A stretch of DNA of 64,000 nt from an uncultured Pelagibacteraceae bacterium (GTDB lineage: Bacteria > Pseudomonadota > Alphaproteobacteria > Pelagibacterales > Pelagibacteraceae), in NCBI GenBank assembly GCA_902578115.1, contig CACHBR010000001.1, positions 124,001-188,000 on the forward strand, given 5' to 3'. Each line of letters starts with the position of its first letter. Positions within the stretch are counted from its first letter, which is position 1. The notes beneath the pieces were generated by a model. The model saw nothing but the letters and a program-made list of their open reading frames with translations. It searched no databases and was not told where the DNA came from. Below, piece after piece: positions 51,748-63,913 of this stretch. The translations under genes and the position numbers were made by a program.

Positions 51748-54700
51748 ATGAGAAAAGAGTTATCAAAAGAAAGAAGAGCAAATATATCTGAAAAGAATTT
51801 TAATCACATTAAAATTACTTTAGCTAGCCCAGAAAAAATAAAATCTTGGTCTTTCGGTGAAATAAAAAAACCTGAAACAATAAATTATAGAACGTTCAAA
51901 CCTGAAAAGGATGGATTATTTTGTGCAAGAATTTTTGGTCCAATTAAAGATTATGAATGTCTATGTGGAAAATATAAAAGAATGAAGTTTAGAGGAATTA
52001 TTTGTGAGAAATGTGGAGTAGAAGTAACTAAATCAAATGTAAGAAGAGAAAGAATGGGCCACATTGATCTTGCATGTCCAGTTGCACATATTTGGTTTTT
52101 AAAATCACTTCCAAGTAGAATTTCACTAGCCATAGATATGAAGCTTAAGGAAGTTGAAAAAATTTTATACTTTGAGAGTTTTATTGTGATTGAACCTGGA
52201 TTAACCGAACTTAAAAAAGGTCAATTACTCACAGAAGATGAATTTATAAAAGCACAAGAAAAATATGGTGAAGACGGCTTCACAGCAGGTATTGGAGCAG
52301 AAGCAGTAAGAGAAATATTATTAAGTATAGATTTAGAAGCTGAAAGAAAAAAATTACGTGAATCATTAAAAAGTATTAAATCTAAAGTAACTGAGGAAAG
52401 GACTCTAAAAAGATTAAAGTTAATAGAATCATTTATTGATTCTGGAAATAAACCTGAGTGGATGATTTTAACGACAGTTCCTGTCATACCTCCAGAACTT
52501 AGACCGTTGGTGCCTTTAGATGGAGGTAGATTTGCGACATCAGATTTGAACGACCTTTATAGAAGAGTAATAAATCGTAATAACAGACTAAAGAGATTGT
52601 TAGATTTAAAAGCACCAGACATTATAGTAAGAAATGAAAAAAGAATGCTCCAAGAATCTGTGGACGCGCTTTTTGACAATGGTAGAAGAGGAAGAGTAAT
52701 TACTGGAACAGGGAAAAGACCTCTAAAATCTTTAGCAGAAATGTTGAAGGGTAAACAAGGAAGATTTAGACAAAATCTTTTAGGTAAAAGAGTAGACTAT
52801 TCTGGTAGATCAGTGATTGTTGTAGGACCAGAGCTAAAACTTCATCAGTGTGGATTACCAAAAAAAATGGCTTTGGAATTGTTTAAACCTTTTTTATACG
52901 CCCGTTTGGACAAACTGGGATTTGCTACAACCATTAAACAAGCAAAGAGAATGGTTGAAAAACAAAAAAGTGAGGTATGGGATGCATTAGAACATATTAT
53001 TAGAGAGCACCCTGTAATTTTAAATAGAGCTCCAACTTTACATAGATTAGGCGTTCAAGCTTTTGAAGCAAAACTGATTGAGGGTAATGCTATAGAACTT
53101 CATCCTTTAGTTTGCGCTGCATTTAATGCTGATTTTGATGGTGATCAAATGGCAGTACATGTTCCACTAAGTTTAGAAGCACAAATAGAAGCCCGTGTGC
53201 TAATGATGTCAACAAATAATATTTTAAGTCCATCAAACGGTAAACCAATAATTGTACCCAGCCAAGATATTGTTTTAGGTATATATTATTTATCTCAACA
53301 TAAAGAGGATACAAAAACTAAACCTGTAGGAATTTTTTCTGATGTAAATGAAATTGAGAATGCTATTGAAAGAAAAGATATAAGTGTTCACTCTAAGATA
53401 GTATCAGTATTCGATACTGTAGATAAAGATGGAAATAAAATTTCAGAGAAATACACAAGTACAGCTGGAAGATTTTTATTATCTAAAACTTTACCAAAAA
53501 ACCATAAAATTAAATTTGAACTAGTTAACAAAATTCTTACGAAAAAAGCAGTTTCAGAAGTTATCGATACCGTTTACAGATATTGTGGACAAAAAGAGAC
53601 TGTAATTTTTTGTGATAGAATAAAAGATCTTGGTTTTAAACACGCTTTTAAAGCAGGTATTTCATTTGGTAAGAACGATTTAATTATACCAAAAACAAAA
53701 GAAAAATTAGTAAATCAAACAAAAAAACAAATAGAAGACTATGAAAAACAATATCAAGACGGTCTTATAACTAGGGGAGAAAAATACAACAAAGTAGTAG
53801 ATATTTGGTCTAAATGTACAGATTCTATTGCTAACGAAATGATGAAAGAGATTTCATCTGCTGAAAAAGTATATCCTGATGGAAGAATTGAAACTAACTC
53901 TGTATTTATGATGGCTGACTCTGGTGCTAGAGGATCACCTGCTCAAATGAAACAATTAGCTGGAATGAGAGGACTGATTGCAAAACCTTCAGGTGAAATT
54001 ATAGAAACTCCAATAATTTCAAATTTTAAAGAGGGTCTTACAGTTTTAGAGTATTTCAATTCAACTCACGGTGCTAGAAAAGGTTTAGCTGATACAGCGT
54101 TAAAAACAGCAAACTCAGGTTATTTAACAAGAAGACTTTGTGATGTTGCTCAGGATATTCAAATAACTAAAACAGAATGTGACTGTAACTCTAAATCTTC
54201 AATAAAACTATCTGAAATTATTGAAGGCGGTAATGTTTTGGTAAGTTTATCAGAAAGAGTTTTAGGTAGAGTTGCCGCCGAGGATGTAAAAAATCCATTG
54301 TCTGGAGAACTAATTATTAAGAAAAAACAAATGATTGATGAAAATATTTGCGAAAAAATTGATTCAGCAGGTGTTAAATCTATACAGGTTTATTCTGTAA
54401 TCACTTGCGGATCAAAAAAAGGAGTTTGTGCAATGTCTTATGGTAGAGATTTATCTAGAGGAAAACTTGTAAGCATTGGTGAAGCAATTGGTATGATAGC
54501 TGCCCAATCTATTGGTGAACCTGGTACTCAATTAACAATGAGAACTTTCCACGTTGGTGGTACAGCCCAAATTAAAGAAGATTCATCAGTGGTATCAGTA
54601 AATTCAGGTATTTTAAAAGTGAGTAATAAAAATTTACTTGTAGACTCAAAAAATAATACAATTGTTATGGGAAGAAACACCCAACTTTCATTAGAGGACG

Positions 54701-55947
54701 ATAATGGAAGACAATTAGCTTTATATAAAGTTCCATATGGTTCAAAACTATTTTTCAAGAACGGAGATAAGGTACAAAAAGGAAAAAAAATATGTGAATG
54801 GGACCCTTATACCCTACCGGTAATAGCAGAAACAAACGGTATCGTTAATTATATGGATTTAGTAGATGGTGTTTCACTCGCAGAAACCCTTGATGATGCA
54901 ACAGGTATATCCTCTAAATCAGTTGTAGATTGGAGATCTCAATCAAAAAATAGTGATTTAAAACCAAGAATAACATTAAGAAATTCAGATGGAGAAGTTA
55001 TAAAAAAAGCTGACGGCAATGAAGCAAGATATTATCTAGTACCTGACTCTATTCTTTCTGTTCAAGATGGACAAAAAATATCAGCTGGCGATGTTTTAGC
55101 AAGATTACCGAAGGAAACTTCAAAAACAAAAGATATTACTGGTGGACTCCCAAGAGTTGCAGAACTATTTGAAGCTAGAAGACCTAAGGATAGCGCGATA
55201 ATAGCAGAAAGTGATGGAACAATTCAATTTGGCAAAGAAGTTAGAGGAAAACAAAAAATTTCGATTGTTACAGATAAAGGTGAGTCATCAAATTATTTAA
55301 TACCAAAAGGTAAACACACAAATTTTAACCAGGGTGAGAAAATAAAGAAAGGTGAATATTTGTTAGATGGAGCACCCGCACCACATGATATTCTGAGAAT
55401 TTTAGGAGTTGAAGCTTTAACAGAATATTTTGTTACTGAGGTTCAAGAAGTTTACAGAATGCAAGGAGTTGTAATAAACGATAAACACATAGAAACAATA
55501 GTTAGACAGATGCTTAAAAAAGTTGAAATTAAAGAGTCAGGGGACTCTGATTATTTAAACGGCGAACTTGTCGACAGAATTGATTTAAACAATGCAAATG
55601 AAGAATTAATTAAAAAAAATAAAAAACCTGCATCAGGTGAAAGAGTATTGCTGGGTATAACTAAAGCATCACTGCAAACAAATTCATTTATTTCTGCAGC
55701 CTCTTTCCAAGAAACCACAAGAGTTCTAACAGACTCAGCAATTAAAGGAAAAATTGACACTTTGGAAGGATTAAAAGAAAATGTTATTGTAGGTAGACTT
55801 ATTCCAGCGGGTACAGGCTTAACTAAAAATATATTAGATAAACAAGCAAAAGAAGAAGATAAAATTAGAATAGCAGAACTAAAAAAACAAGAGCTCGCCA
55901 AACAAGACTTAGAAAAATCTGAAAACCAAGGTACAAAGACCGAATAA
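51748..55947 (+). CDS. rpoC: RNA polymerase beta' subunit
   Basis: [24 protein letters not shown] zinc site, [32 protein letters not shown]. Confidence 0.99.
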   Translation: MRKELSKERRANISEKNFNHIKITLASPEKIKSWSFGEIKKPETINYRTFKPEKDGLFCARIFGPIKDYECLCGKYKRMKFRGIICEKCGVEVTKSNVRRERMGHIDLACPVAHIWFLKSLPSRISLAIDMKLKEVEKILYFESFIVIEPGLTELKKGQLLTEDEFIKAQEKYGEDGFTAGIGAEAVREILLSIDLEAERKKLRESLKSIKSKVTEERTLKRLKLIESFIDSGNKPEWMILTTVPVIPPELRPLVPLDGGRFATSDLNDLYRRVINRNNRLKRLLDLKAPDIIVRNEKRMLQESVDALFDNGRRGRVITGTGKRPLKSLAEMLKGKQGRFRQNLLGKRVDYSGRSVIVVGPELKLHQCGLPKKMALELFKPFLYARLDKLGFATTIKQAKRMVEKQKSEVWDALEHIIREHPVILNRAPTLHRLGVQAFEAKLIEGNAIELHPLVCAAFNADFDGDQMAVHVPLSLEAQIEARVLMMSTNNILSPSNGKPIIVPSQDIVLGIYYLSQHKEDTKTKPVGIFSDVNEIENAIERKDISVHSKIVSVFDTVDKDGNKISEKYTSTAGRFLLSKTLPKNHKIKFELVNKILTKKAVSEVIDTVYRYCGQKETVIFCDRIKDLGFKHAFKAGISFGKNDLIIPKTKEKLVNQTKKQIEDYEKQYQDGLITRGEKYNKVVDIWSKCTDSIANEMMKEISSAEKVYPDGRIETNSVFMMADSGARGSPAQMKQLAGMRGLIAKPSGEIIETPIISNFKEGLTVLEYFNSTHGARKGLADTALKTANSGYLTRRLCDVAQDIQITKTECDCNSKSSIKLSEIIEGGNVLVSLSERVLGRVAAEDVKNPLSGELIIKKKQMIDENICEKIDSAGVKSIQVYSVITCGSKKGVCAMSYGRDLSRGKLVSIGEAIGMIAAQSIGEPGTQLTMRTFHVGGTAQIKEDSSVVSVNSGILKVSNKNLLVDSKNNTIVMGRNTQLSLEDDNGRQLALYKVPYGSKLFFKNGDKVQKGKKICEWDPYTLPVIAETNGIVNYMDLVDGVSLAETLDDATGISSKSVVDWRSQSKNSDLKPRITLRNSDGEVIKKADGNEARYYLVPDSILSVQDGQKISAGDVLARLPKETSKTKDITGGLPRVAELFEARRPKDSAIIAESDGTIQFGKEVRGKQKISIVTDKGESSNYLIPKGKHTNFNQGEKIKKGEYLLDGAPAPHDILRILGVEALTEYFVTEVQEVYRMQGVVINDKHIETIVRQMLKKVEIKESGDSDYLNGELVDRIDLNNANEELIKKNKKPASGERVLLGITKASLQTNSFISAASFQETTRVLTDSAIKGKIDTLEGLKENVIVGRLIPAGTGLTKNILDKQAKEEDKIRIAELKKQELAKQDLEKSENQGTKTE

Positions 55948-56116
55948 CGCAAGTAAAATTGGGCTTTTTAACTTTATTAATTATTGACATTTTGATGTTC
56001 AATGTTAGTTTAGCGCAAATTTGATAGTTAGAAGTAAGGTCATATTAACCTTAAACAGTAACTTAAAATTAACAACTACTCGCTTACTTTTATCAATCAA
56101 AAAATATTAAAAAATT

Positions 56117-56488
56117 ATGCCAACTATTAATCAGTTGATGAGAAAACCTAGAGTAAAACCCTTATCAAGAAATAAGGTTCCTGCTTTAGAAAAACAGCCC
56201 TTAAAAAGAGCTGTTTGTATAAAAGTGTACACAACAACTCCCAAAAAACCTAACTCAGCTTTAAGAAAAGTTGCAAGAGTAAGATTATCAAATGGATATG
56301 AGGTAACAGCTTACATACCAGGAGAAGGTCATAATTTACAAGAACACTCTGTTGTTTTGATTAGAGGGGGAAGAGTAAAAGATTTACCTGGTGTACGATA
56401 CCATATCTTAAGAGGTAACCTTGATGCCCAGGGTGTTACAACCAGAAAAAAAAGACGTTCCCTTTATGGAGCAAAAAAACCAAAATAA
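56117..56488 (+). CDS. rpsL: 30S ribosomal protein S12
   Basis: [35 protein letters not shown]. Confidence 0.99.
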   Translation: MPTINQLMRKPRVKPLSRNKVPALEKQPLKRAVCIKVYTTTPKKPNSALRKVARVRLSNGYEVTAYIPGEGHNLQEHSVVLIRGGRVKDLPGVRYHILRGNLDAQGVTTRKKRRSLYGAKKPK

Positions 56489-56497
56489 TAAATTCCT

Positions 56498-56968
56498 ATG
56501 TCTAGAAAACGAAAAGCTCCAGTCAGAAAAATTTATTCAGATCCAAAATATGGTTCAAGAGTAATTTCGAAGTTTATAAATTCAATTATGTATGATGGAA
56601 AAAGATCAACTGCTGAAAGAATCTTGTATACAGCTTTAGATAAAATTAAAGAAACTAAAAAAGAAGATCCTTTAAAAGTTTTTAACACTGCGATTAGCAA
56701 TGTTAGACCAAATATTGAAGTAAGGTCCAGAAGAGTAGGAGGAGCAACCTATCAAGTTCCAGTTGAAGTAAAATCAAATAGATCTCAAGCATTGGCACTC
56801 AGATGGATTTTAGATGCATCTAGAAAAAGAAAAAATAAAACCATGGCAGAAAAATTATCGTTTGAATTACTAGACGCATATCAAAAAAAAGGATCTGCAA
56901 TAAAAAAAAAGGAAGACACACACAAAATGGCTGAGTCAAACAAGGCTTTTGCACATTTTAGATGGTAA
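56498..56968 (+). CDS. rpsG: 30S ribosomal protein S7
   Basis: [50 protein letters not shown]-type C-terminus. Confidence 0.99.
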   Translation: MSRKRKAPVRKIYSDPKYGSRVISKFINSIMYDGKRSTAERILYTALDKIKETKKEDPLKVFNTAISNVRPNIEVRSRRVGGATYQVPVEVKSNRSQALALRWILDASRKRKNKTMAEKLSFELLDAYQKKGSAIKKKEDTHKMAESNKAFAHFRW

Positions 56969-56972
56969 TATT

Positions 56973-59048
56973 ATGGCTCGATCACATACATTAGAAAAAT
57001 ATCGTAACATTGGAATTATGGCTCACATAGATGCGGGTAAAACTACTACGACAGAAAGAATTTTATATTACACTGGAAAGAGTCATAAAATTGGCGAGGT
57101 TCATGATGGTGCCGCTACAATGGATTGGATGGAACAAGAGCAAGAAAGAGGTATAACAATTACTTCTGCTGCAACTACTTGTTTTTGGAGGGAACACAGA
57201 ATTAATATTATCGACACACCTGGCCATGTTGATTTCACTATTGAAGTTGAAAGATCATTAAAAGTTTTAGACGGAGCAGTTGCTGTATTTGATGGTGTTG
57301 CAGGTGTTGAACCTCAATCCGAAACAGTTTGGCGTCAAGCTGATAAATACAAGGTTCCAAGAATTTGTTTTGTAAACAAATTAGACAGGACAGGAGCTGA
57401 TTTTTTCAATTGTGTACAAATGATTAAAGATAGACTTGGAGCTAAACCTCTTGTTATGCAAATTCCTGTTGGAATTGAGTCTTCACTAAAAGGTGTAGTT
57501 GATTTAATTAAGATGAAAGCAGTGATTTGGAAAGATGAAAAACTTGGAGCTGAGTTTGAATATGTAGATATACCTGCAGATTTAAAAGAACAAGCAGATA
57601 AATATAGAAAAGATTTAATAGAGACGGCTGTAGAACAAGATGAAAAATTAATGGATGATTATCTTAACGGTAAAGAAATTTCTGAAAAAGATATAATAGC
57701 ATGTGTTAGAAAAGGATGTCTAAAATTTGACTTTGTACCAGTAATTACTGGTTCAGCCTTTAAAAATAAAGGTGTGCAACCTTTACTTGATGCTGTAATT
57801 GATTTTCTACCAAGTCCTAAGGATATTAACTCAATCAAAGGTACTAAACCAAACTCTAAAGATGAAATTGAGAGAAAATTTGATGACAAAGAGCCTTTTT
57901 CAGCTTTAGCCTTCAAAGTAGCAAATGACCCTTTTGTTGGTTCATTAACATTTATAAGAATTTATTCAGGGACTTTAAAATCTGGGACAGGAATTTATAA
58001 CACATCCAGAGATAAAGAAGAAAGAGTTGGTAGAATGCTACTGATGCATGCTAATAGCAGAGAAGATGTGAAAGAGGCCAATGCGGGTGATATTGTAGCT
58101 TTAGCAGGTCTTAAATATACCATAACAGGTCATACCTTATCAGATGAAGATAACCCTGTAGTTTTAGAGCCAATGGAATTTCCAGATCCAGTAATTGAGA
58201 TTGCTGTTGAACCAAAAACTAAGGGTGACCAAGAAAAAATGGGTGAAGCACTAGGAAGATTAGCAAAAGAAGATCCTTCATTTAGAGTAACTTCCGACGA
58301 AGAGTCAGGACAAACAATTATTAAGGGCATGGGGGAGCTTCATTTAGATATTATAGTTGATAGGATGAAAAGAGAATTTAAAGTAGAAGCAAACATTGGT
58401 GCCCCACAAGTTGCGTATAGAGAAACTATCCTAAAGCCGGTATCTAGCGTTTACATACATAAAAAACAGAGTGGAGGTGCTGGTCAATTTGCAAAAGTTG
58501 AATTAACGGTAGAACCTTTAGAACCAGGAAAGGGTAGAGAAGTTGAAAATAAAATTAAGGGCGGTTCAATACCAAAAGAATTTATCCCAGGTGTTGAGAA
58601 AGGTATTGAAAGTGTTGCCGATAATGGAATTCTAGCTGGGTTTCCATTAATAGATTACAAAGTTACTATAGTAGACGGATTACACCATGATGTTGACTCT
58701 AGCGTCTTAGCTTTTGAAATTGCGTCTAGATACTGTTTTAAGGACGCATGTACAAAAGCAACTTTAAAACTATTAGAACCTATGATGAGAGTTGAGGTAA
58801 TTACTCCTGAAGATTATATGGGAGACGTAATTGGTGATTTAAATAGTAGAAGAGGTCAAGTATCAACAACAGAAACAAGAGGAAATGCTACAGTAATTAG
58901 TGCAATGGTTCCTTTAGCGAATATGTTTGGTTATATAAATAATTTAAGATCAATGTCTCAGGGTAGAGCTCAGTACTCAATGTTTTTTGATCATTATGCA
59001 AAAGTTCCTCAAAATGTACAAGATGAAGTAACAAAGAAGATGGCTTAA
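56973..59048 (+). CDS. fusA: Elongation factor G
   Basis: [42 protein letters not shown]; start at 56973 ([10 protein letters not shown]). Confidence 0.99.
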   Translation: MARSHTLEKYRNIGIMAHIDAGKTTTTERILYYTGKSHKIGEVHDGAATMDWMEQEQERGITITSAATTCFWREHRINIIDTPGHVDFTIEVERSLKVLDGAVAVFDGVAGVEPQSETVWRQADKYKVPRICFVNKLDRTGADFFNCVQMIKDRLGAKPLVMQIPVGIESSLKGVVDLIKMKAVIWKDEKLGAEFEYVDIPADLKEQADKYRKDLIETAVEQDEKLMDDYLNGKEISEKDIIACVRKGCLKFDFVPVITGSAFKNKGVQPLLDAVIDFLPSPKDINSIKGTKPNSKDEIERKFDDKEPFSALAFKVANDPFVGSLTFIRIYSGTLKSGTGIYNTSRDKEERVGRMLLMHANSREDVKEANAGDIVALAGLKYTITGHTLSDEDNPVVLEPMEFPDPVIEIAVEPKTKGDQEKMGEALGRLAKEDPSFRVTSDEESGQTIIKGMGELHLDIIVDRMKREFKVEANIGAPQVAYRETILKPVSSVYIHKKQSGGAGQFAKVELTVEPLEPGKGREVENKIKGGSIPKEFIPGVEKGIESVADNGILAGFPLIDYKVTIVDGLHHDVDSSVLAFEIASRYCFKDACTKATLKLLEPMMRVEVITPEDYMGDVIGDLNSRRGQVSTTETRGNATVISAMVPLANMFGYINNLRSMSQGRAQYSMFFDHYAKVPQNVQDEVTKKMA

Positions 59049-59049
59049 A

Positions 59050-59358
59050 ATGGAAAACCAAAATATTAGAATACATCTAAGAGCTTATGATAACAAAATA
59101 CTCGATTTGTCGACAGAGGAAATAGTAAATACAGCTAAAAGAACAGGAGCTCAAGTTAAGGGACCAATACCTTTACCTACAAAGATAGAAAGATTTACTG
59201 TTTTAAGATCACCTCATATCGATAAAAAAAGTAGGGAGCAGTTTGAAACAAGAACACACAAGAGATTAATTGATATTGTTGAGCCTACACCTCAAACAGT
59301 TGAGGCATTAATGAAATTAGATCTAGCTTCAGGTGTAGATATAGAAATAAAAATATAA
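59050..59358 (+). CDS. rpsJ: 30S ribosomal protein S10
   Basis: [53 protein letters not shown]. Confidence 0.99.
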   Translation: MENQNIRIHLRAYDNKILDLSTEEIVNTAKRTGAQVKGPIPLPTKIERFTVLRSPHIDKKSREQFETRTHKRLIDIVEPTPQTVEALMKLDLASGVDIEIKI

Positions 59359-59360
59359 TT

Positions 59361-60134
59361 ATGACTTTAGGATTGGTAGGAAAAAAAATGGGTATGACTA
59401 GGGAGTTTTTTAACTCTGGAATATCTATACCGGTAACAGTTATTAAAATTGAAAAAGGAAGAATAATCGATGTTTATACAAAGGAAAAAAATGGTTATTC
59501 TGCTGTTAAGTTAGGCTTTATAAAACAAAAGAATTCTAAGTTAACAAAACAAATGAAAGGCTTTTTTGCTAAAAAAAATACTGAACCAAAAAAAATTATT
59601 AAGGAATATAGAGTAGAAAAAGTTGAAGATTTCAAAACAGGTAGTGAAATAGGTTTAGAAATTTTAAAAGATGTTAAATTCATTGATGTAAGATCGAAAA
59701 CTATTGGTAAAGGTTTTGCAGGAGTTATGAAAAAGTATAATTTTGGGGGTTTAAGAGCCAGTCATGGTGTTTCAGTTTCCCACAGATCTCATGGATCAAC
59801 AGGACAAAACCAAGATCCTGGTAAAGTATTTAAAGGAAAAAAAATGGCTGGACACATGGGGTCAAAATTTAGAACATTATTAAATTTAGAAATCATAAAG
59901 TCAGATATAGAAAATGGTTTAATTTACATAAAAGGATCAATACCTGGATCAAAAAATACTACAGTTTTTTTAAGAAAATCAAAAAAAATAGTTAACAGAA
60001 AAACAAGCAAAGATAAATTTGCTCAAGCTACAGAAGCCTCAAAAACAGCTGGTAAAAAAGATTCACAAAAGAAAGAAACTCCAAAGAAAGAAGAAAATAA
60101 ACAAGTTAAAAAGGAAGAACCCAAAAAGAAATAA
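59361..60134 (+). CDS. rplC: 50S ribosomal protein L3 with lysine-rich C-terminal extension
   Basis: LGLVGKKMGMTREF, ASHGVSVSHRSHGSTGQNQDPGKVFKGKKMAGHMG; tail rich in K/E/Q. Confidence 0.98.
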   Translation: MTLGLVGKKMGMTREFFNSGISIPVTVIKIEKGRIIDVYTKEKNGYSAVKLGFIKQKNSKLTKQMKGFFAKKNTEPKKIIKEYRVEKVEDFKTGSEIGLEILKDVKFIDVRSKTIGKGFAGVMKKYNFGGLRASHGVSVSHRSHGSTGQNQDPGKVFKGKKMAGHMGSKFRTLLNLEIIKSDIENGLIYIKGSIPGSKNTTVFLRKSKKIVNRKTSKDKFAQATEASKTAGKKDSQKKETPKKEENKQVKKEEPKKK

Positions 60135-60137
60135 ATT

Positions 60138-60761
60138 ATGAATATAAAAGTATTAAATATTGATGGTAGTAAAAGCAAAGACATAATCGTCTCTGATAAA
60201 ATTACTGGTTTAAAGGTCAACAATAAACTTTTGAAATACGTAATTGATTGGCAACTTAACCTCTCAAAAAAACGTTTAGCTAAAACTAAGCAGAGAAACG
60301 AGGTTATTGGTTCAACTAGAAAAATTTATGCGCAAAAAGGAACTGGTGGAGCAAGACATGCAAGTAGAAAAGCACCTTTATTTGTTGGTGGAGGAGTAGC
60401 TCATGGACCAAAAGGTGATAACTATAAAAATAAAAAAATTAATAAAAAAACTAGAAAAATTGCTCTAGCACAAACAATATCAAAAAAAAGAAATAACAAC
60501 GAGTTATTTATTTTTGATGACGTAAAAAAGGAAATTAAAAAAACAAAAATTTTTAATTCTTTCTTAGTTAAAAATAATTTAACGAATGTATTAATTGTAT
60601 CTGACAAAGAAACTGAGAAAAATATTGTTAAATCAGTAAGGAATTTACGTAATGTTAAACTTATAAATGAAGCGGGAACAAATGTTTATGATTTAGTTAA
60701 ATATAAAAATGTATTATTTACTACGACTTCGATTAAAAATATTCAAGATAGGTTAAAATGA
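60138..60761 (+). CDS. rplD: 50S ribosomal protein L4
   Basis: STRKIYAQKGTGGARHASRKAPLFVGGGVAHGPK. Confidence 0.97.
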   Translation: MNIKVLNIDGSKSKDIIVSDKITGLKVNNKLLKYVIDWQLNLSKKRLAKTKQRNEVIGSTRKIYAQKGTGGARHASRKAPLFVGGGVAHGPKGDNYKNKKINKKTRKIALAQTISKKRNNNELFIFDDVKKEIKKTKIFNSFLVKNNLTNVLIVSDKETEKNIVKSVRNLRNVKLINEAGTNVYDLVKYKNVLFTTTSIKNIQDRLK

Positions 60762-61051
60762 AAAAGATTAATTTTTTAGATACTGTTATACATCCTATAA
60801 TTACTGAAAAGGCTACCAGCCTTTCAGAGAATAACAAAGTAGTGTTTAAAGTGAGAGATGATGCTTCTAAAAAAACTATCAAAAAAAATATTGAAAAAAT
60901 ATTTAAAGTTAATGTCATAAAGGTAAATACAATTACAAAAAAATCTAAAAGTAAAATTATAAGAGGAAAAATTGGATATAAAAAAGGTTATAAAAAAGCA
61001 TTAGTTACTTTAAAAAAAGGCCAAAGTATTGACCTGGCTACTGGAGTTTAA
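60758..61051 (+). CDS. rplW: 50S ribosomal protein L23
   Basis: IHPIITEKATSLSENNKVVFKV, position between rplD and rplB. Confidence 0.97.
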   Translation: MKKINFLDTVIHPIITEKATSLSENNKVVFKVRDDASKKTIKKNIEKIFKVNVIKVNTITKKSKSKIIRGKIGYKKGYKKALVTLKKGQSIDLATGV

Positions 61052-61056
61052 AAATT

Positions 61057-61893
61057 ATGGCGTTAAAAACATTTAAACCTTATACAAAATCAACAAGAAC
61101 AACAGTTTTAGTTGATAGAAAAAATATTTGGAAAGGTTCTCCTTATAAAAAACTCACACGGGGAAAGATCTCTTCTGGAGGAAGAAATAACTTAGGCAGA
61201 ATAACCTCTAGAGCAAAAGGAGCTGGTCATAAGAAAAGATATAGAATTATAGATTTTCATAGAAATAAAATTGACATGACAGGTATAGTTGAAAGAATTG
61301 AATATGATCCAAATAGATCATCTCATATAGCATTAATAAGTTACGAAGATAAAACTAAGACTTATATTATCTGTCCACAAAATATAAATATTGGAGATAA
61401 AATTGTATCTGGATTAAAAAAAGAAGTGAAAATTGGAAATTGCATGCCTTTGAGTGATATACCCCCAGGTACGCAGGTTCATAATGTTGAGTTAAATACA
61501 GGAGCAGGAGGCAAGTTAGCAAGATCTGCTGGGGCTTCCGTAACTTTATCTGGTATTGATGATGAATACGCAATAATTAAATTGTCATCCGGGGAGACAA
61601 GAAAAGTCAGAAAAGATTGTAAAGCTACAATTGGTGTTGTTTCTAATCCAGATCAAAAAAATATAAAAATAGGTAAAGCAGGAAGAAATCGATGGAAAGG
61701 TAAACGTCCACTTACTCGTGGTGTTGCAATGAACCCAGTTGATCACCCACATGGTGGAGGAGAAGGGAAGACAGCCGGAGGAAGAAACCCTGTTTCACCT
61801 TGGGGGCAATCTGCTAAAGGTCTTAAAACAAGGAGACCACAAAGAAGTGATAAATTTATAATTTCAAGAAGAAAAAAAAGGAGAGACAATTAA
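61057..61893 (+). CDS. rplB: 50S ribosomal protein L2
   Basis: GGRNNLGRITSRAKGAGHKKRYRIIDF, RGVAMNPVDHPHGGGEGKTAGGRNPVSPWG. Confidence 0.99.
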   Translation: MALKTFKPYTKSTRTTVLVDRKNIWKGSPYKKLTRGKISSGGRNNLGRITSRAKGAGHKKRYRIIDFHRNKIDMTGIVERIEYDPNRSSHIALISYEDKTKTYIICPQNINIGDKIVSGLKKEVKIGNCMPLSDIPPGTQVHNVELNTGAGGKLARSAGASVTLSGIDDEYAIIKLSSGETRKVRKDCKATIGVVSNPDQKNIKIGKAGRNRWKGKRPLTRGVAMNPVDHPHGGGEGKTAGGRNPVSPWGQSAKGLKTRRPQRSDKFIISRRKKRRDN

Positions 61894-61896
61894 ATA

Positions 61897-62295
61897 ATGA
61901 CACGCGGTGTATGGAAAGGACCATTTGTTCATCCAAGTTTGCTTAAAAAAATAGATAAGCTTAAGGATCAAACAAAGAAAATGCCAATAAAAACTTGGTC
62001 AAGAAACTCTACAATAATACCTGAGTTTGTTGGTCATAGCTTCTTGATACATAATGGAAAAAGTTTTATCCCAATAACTGTTTCAGAGGAGATGGTAGGA
62101 CATAAATTGGGTGAGTTTTCACCTACAAGAAAATTTTCTGGTCACACTCCTGCTGATAAAAAAGCTGCAGCTGAAGGAACGTCTTCACCTTCTTCAGGTT
62201 CAGCACCAAAAGCTGCACCGGGAAGTTCACCAAAAGCTGCTCCTGCTGCTGCACCAGCATCAAAACCCGCTTCTCCAAAAAAGGACACTAAATGA
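61897..62295 (+). CDS. rpsS: 30S ribosomal protein S19 with Ala/Pro/Ser-rich C-terminal extension
   Basis: [64 protein letters not shown]. Confidence 0.98.
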   Translation: MTRGVWKGPFVHPSLLKKIDKLKDQTKKMPIKTWSRNSTIIPEFVGHSFLIHNGKSFIPITVSEEMVGHKLGEFSPTRKFSGHTPADKKAAAEGTSSPSSGSAPKAAPGSSPKAAPAAAPASKPASPKKDTK

Positions 62296-62657
62296 CAGAA
62301 AAAAACAATATAATTAAATCTATAAACAAAAATGTGAGAAGTGGTGCAAGAAAAGCAAATTTGGTATTAAAGTTTATAAAAGGGAAAAAAGCAGACGTAG
62401 CCTTAAGGGATTTAGAATTTACACGAAAAAAGGTTGCAGAGGATATTAAAAAAACAGTTAAGTCTGCTATCGCGAATGCTGAAAATAATTATCAGTATGA
62501 CATTGACAACCTTTATGTAAAAGAGGCTTTTGTAGGTAAATCGATTGTTATGAAGAGATTTAGACCTAGAGCAAAAGGAAGAGCAGCTCCAATTAAAAAA
62601 CCTTATAGTAGAGTAACTATTATATTAGAAGAAAAAAAAGGAGATAATAAAAAATAA
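62292..62657 (+). CDS. rplV: 50S ribosomal protein L22
   Basis: [53 protein letters not shown]. Confidence 0.97.
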   Translation: MTEKNNIIKSINKNVRSGARKANLVLKFIKGKKADVALRDLEFTRKKVAEDIKKTVKSAIANAENNYQYDIDNLYVKEAFVGKSIVMKRFRPRAKGRAAPIKKPYSRVTIILEEKKGDNKK

Positions 62658-63343
62658 TGGGACAAAAAGTAAATCCGATAGGTTTTAGATTAGGTGTAAA
62701 CAGAGGTTGGGATTCTATTTGGTTTGCACGAAAAAATGACTATGGAAAATTTTTAATTGAGGACTATAAAATTAGAGAATTTATTAAGAAAAATATACAG
62801 AACTCAGGAGTATCAGAAATCATAATTGAGAGATCTGGAAAAAAATGTTCTATATTTATTCACACTTCAAGACCTGGTTTTGTTATTGGGAAAAAAGGAT
62901 CAGATATTGAAAAAATTAAGGGGAAAATTTCAAAAATTACTGACAGTGAAGTTTCTGTAAACATTAAAGAAATAAAAAAACCAGAACTCAACGCTTATTT
63001 AGTTGCCGAAAATATATCTCAACAGTTAGTCAAAAGAATTGCTTATAGACGTGCAATGAAAAGAGCAATGCAATCAGCAATGAGACTAGGTGCAAAAGGA
63101 ATTAAAGTTACACTGAGTGGTAGATTAGCAGGTAATGAAATAGCTAGAAGTGAATGGTTAAGAGAGGGAAGCATACCTCTACACACGTTAAGAGCAAATT
63201 TAGACTACGCAGAGTCCGAAGCACTAACAACTTACGGAATAATAGGTGTAAAAGTTTGGATTTATAAAGGTGAAATCTTTTTAAAAGATGTAAACAAGCA
63301 AAAAATTGAAAGGACTAAGAATGCTTCAACCGGTAAGAAGTAA
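62657..63343 (+). CDS. rpsC: 30S ribosomal protein S3
   Basis: [42 protein letters not shown] motif. Confidence 0.99.
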   Translation: MGQKVNPIGFRLGVNRGWDSIWFARKNDYGKFLIEDYKIREFIKKNIQNSGVSEIIIERSGKKCSIFIHTSRPGFVIGKKGSDIEKIKGKISKITDSEVSVNIKEIKKPELNAYLVAENISQQLVKRIAYRRAMKRAMQSAMRLGAKGIKVTLSGRLAGNEIARSEWLREGSIPLHTLRANLDYAESEALTTYGIIGVKVWIYKGEIFLKDVNKQKIERTKNASTGKK

Positions 63344-63725
63344 ATTTAGAAAAGCACATAAAGGTAGAATTCATGGAAATGCTACTCGAGCAAGTTCACT
63401 TAACTATGGAGAATTTGGATTGAAGGCGATTCAACCCGAAAGAATAATAGGAAAACAAATTGAAGCAGCAAGAGTTGCACTTACGAGACATATGAAAAGG
63501 ACTGGAAAAGTTTGGTCTAGAATATTTCCTAATATTCCAGTATCCAAAAAACCGACAGAGGTTAGAATGGGCAAGGGTAAAGGATCACCTGAATATTGGG
63601 CTTGTAGAGTTAAACCAGGTCGAATTTTATTTGAAGTAGACGGTGTCACAGAGGAAGTTGCAAGAGAAGCTCTTTATAAAGCTTCAGCTAAACTTCCTAT
63701 TAAAACAAAATTTGTGAGAAGATAA
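63321..63725 (+). CDS. rplP: 50S ribosomal protein L16
   Basis: [19 protein letters not shown] start at 63321; [24 protein letters not shown]. Confidence 0.98.
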   Translation: MLQPVRSKFRKAHKGRIHGNATRASSLNYGEFGLKAIQPERIIGKQIEAARVALTRHMKRTGKVWSRIFPNIPVSKKPTEVRMGKGKGSPEYWACRVKPGRILFEVDGVTEEVAREALYKASAKLPIKTKFVRR

Positions 63726-63727
63726 TT

Positions 63728-63913
63728 ATGAAAAAAAAAGAACAGAAGAAGCTGACAAAAGACCAGTCATTAAGAGAAATACAGAAGCTCAAAAAAGACT
63801 TATTTAATATGAGATTTAAAAAAGTAAATGGTCAAATTCAAAATGTGGCTGAATTTTCAAAGTTAAAAAAAAGTATTGCAAGATTATATAATAATTTAGA
63901 AATTAAAAAATGA
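63728..63913 (+). CDS. rpmC: 50S ribosomal protein L29
   Basis: [39 protein letters not shown]. Confidence 0.92.
   Translation: MKKKEQKKLTKDQSLREIQKLKKDLFNMRFKKVNGQIQNVAEFSKLKKSIARLYNNLEIKK

Noticed and set aside
55551-55952. 133-aa antisense ORF over the rpoC 3' end
   Set aside because: Ser/Phe/Leu-rich composition typical of AT-rich antisense frames; no start context or family motif.
62111-62317. Alternative-frame ORF in the rpsS tail ([20 protein letters not shown])
   Set aside because: Out-of-frame reading of the low-complexity S19 extension.
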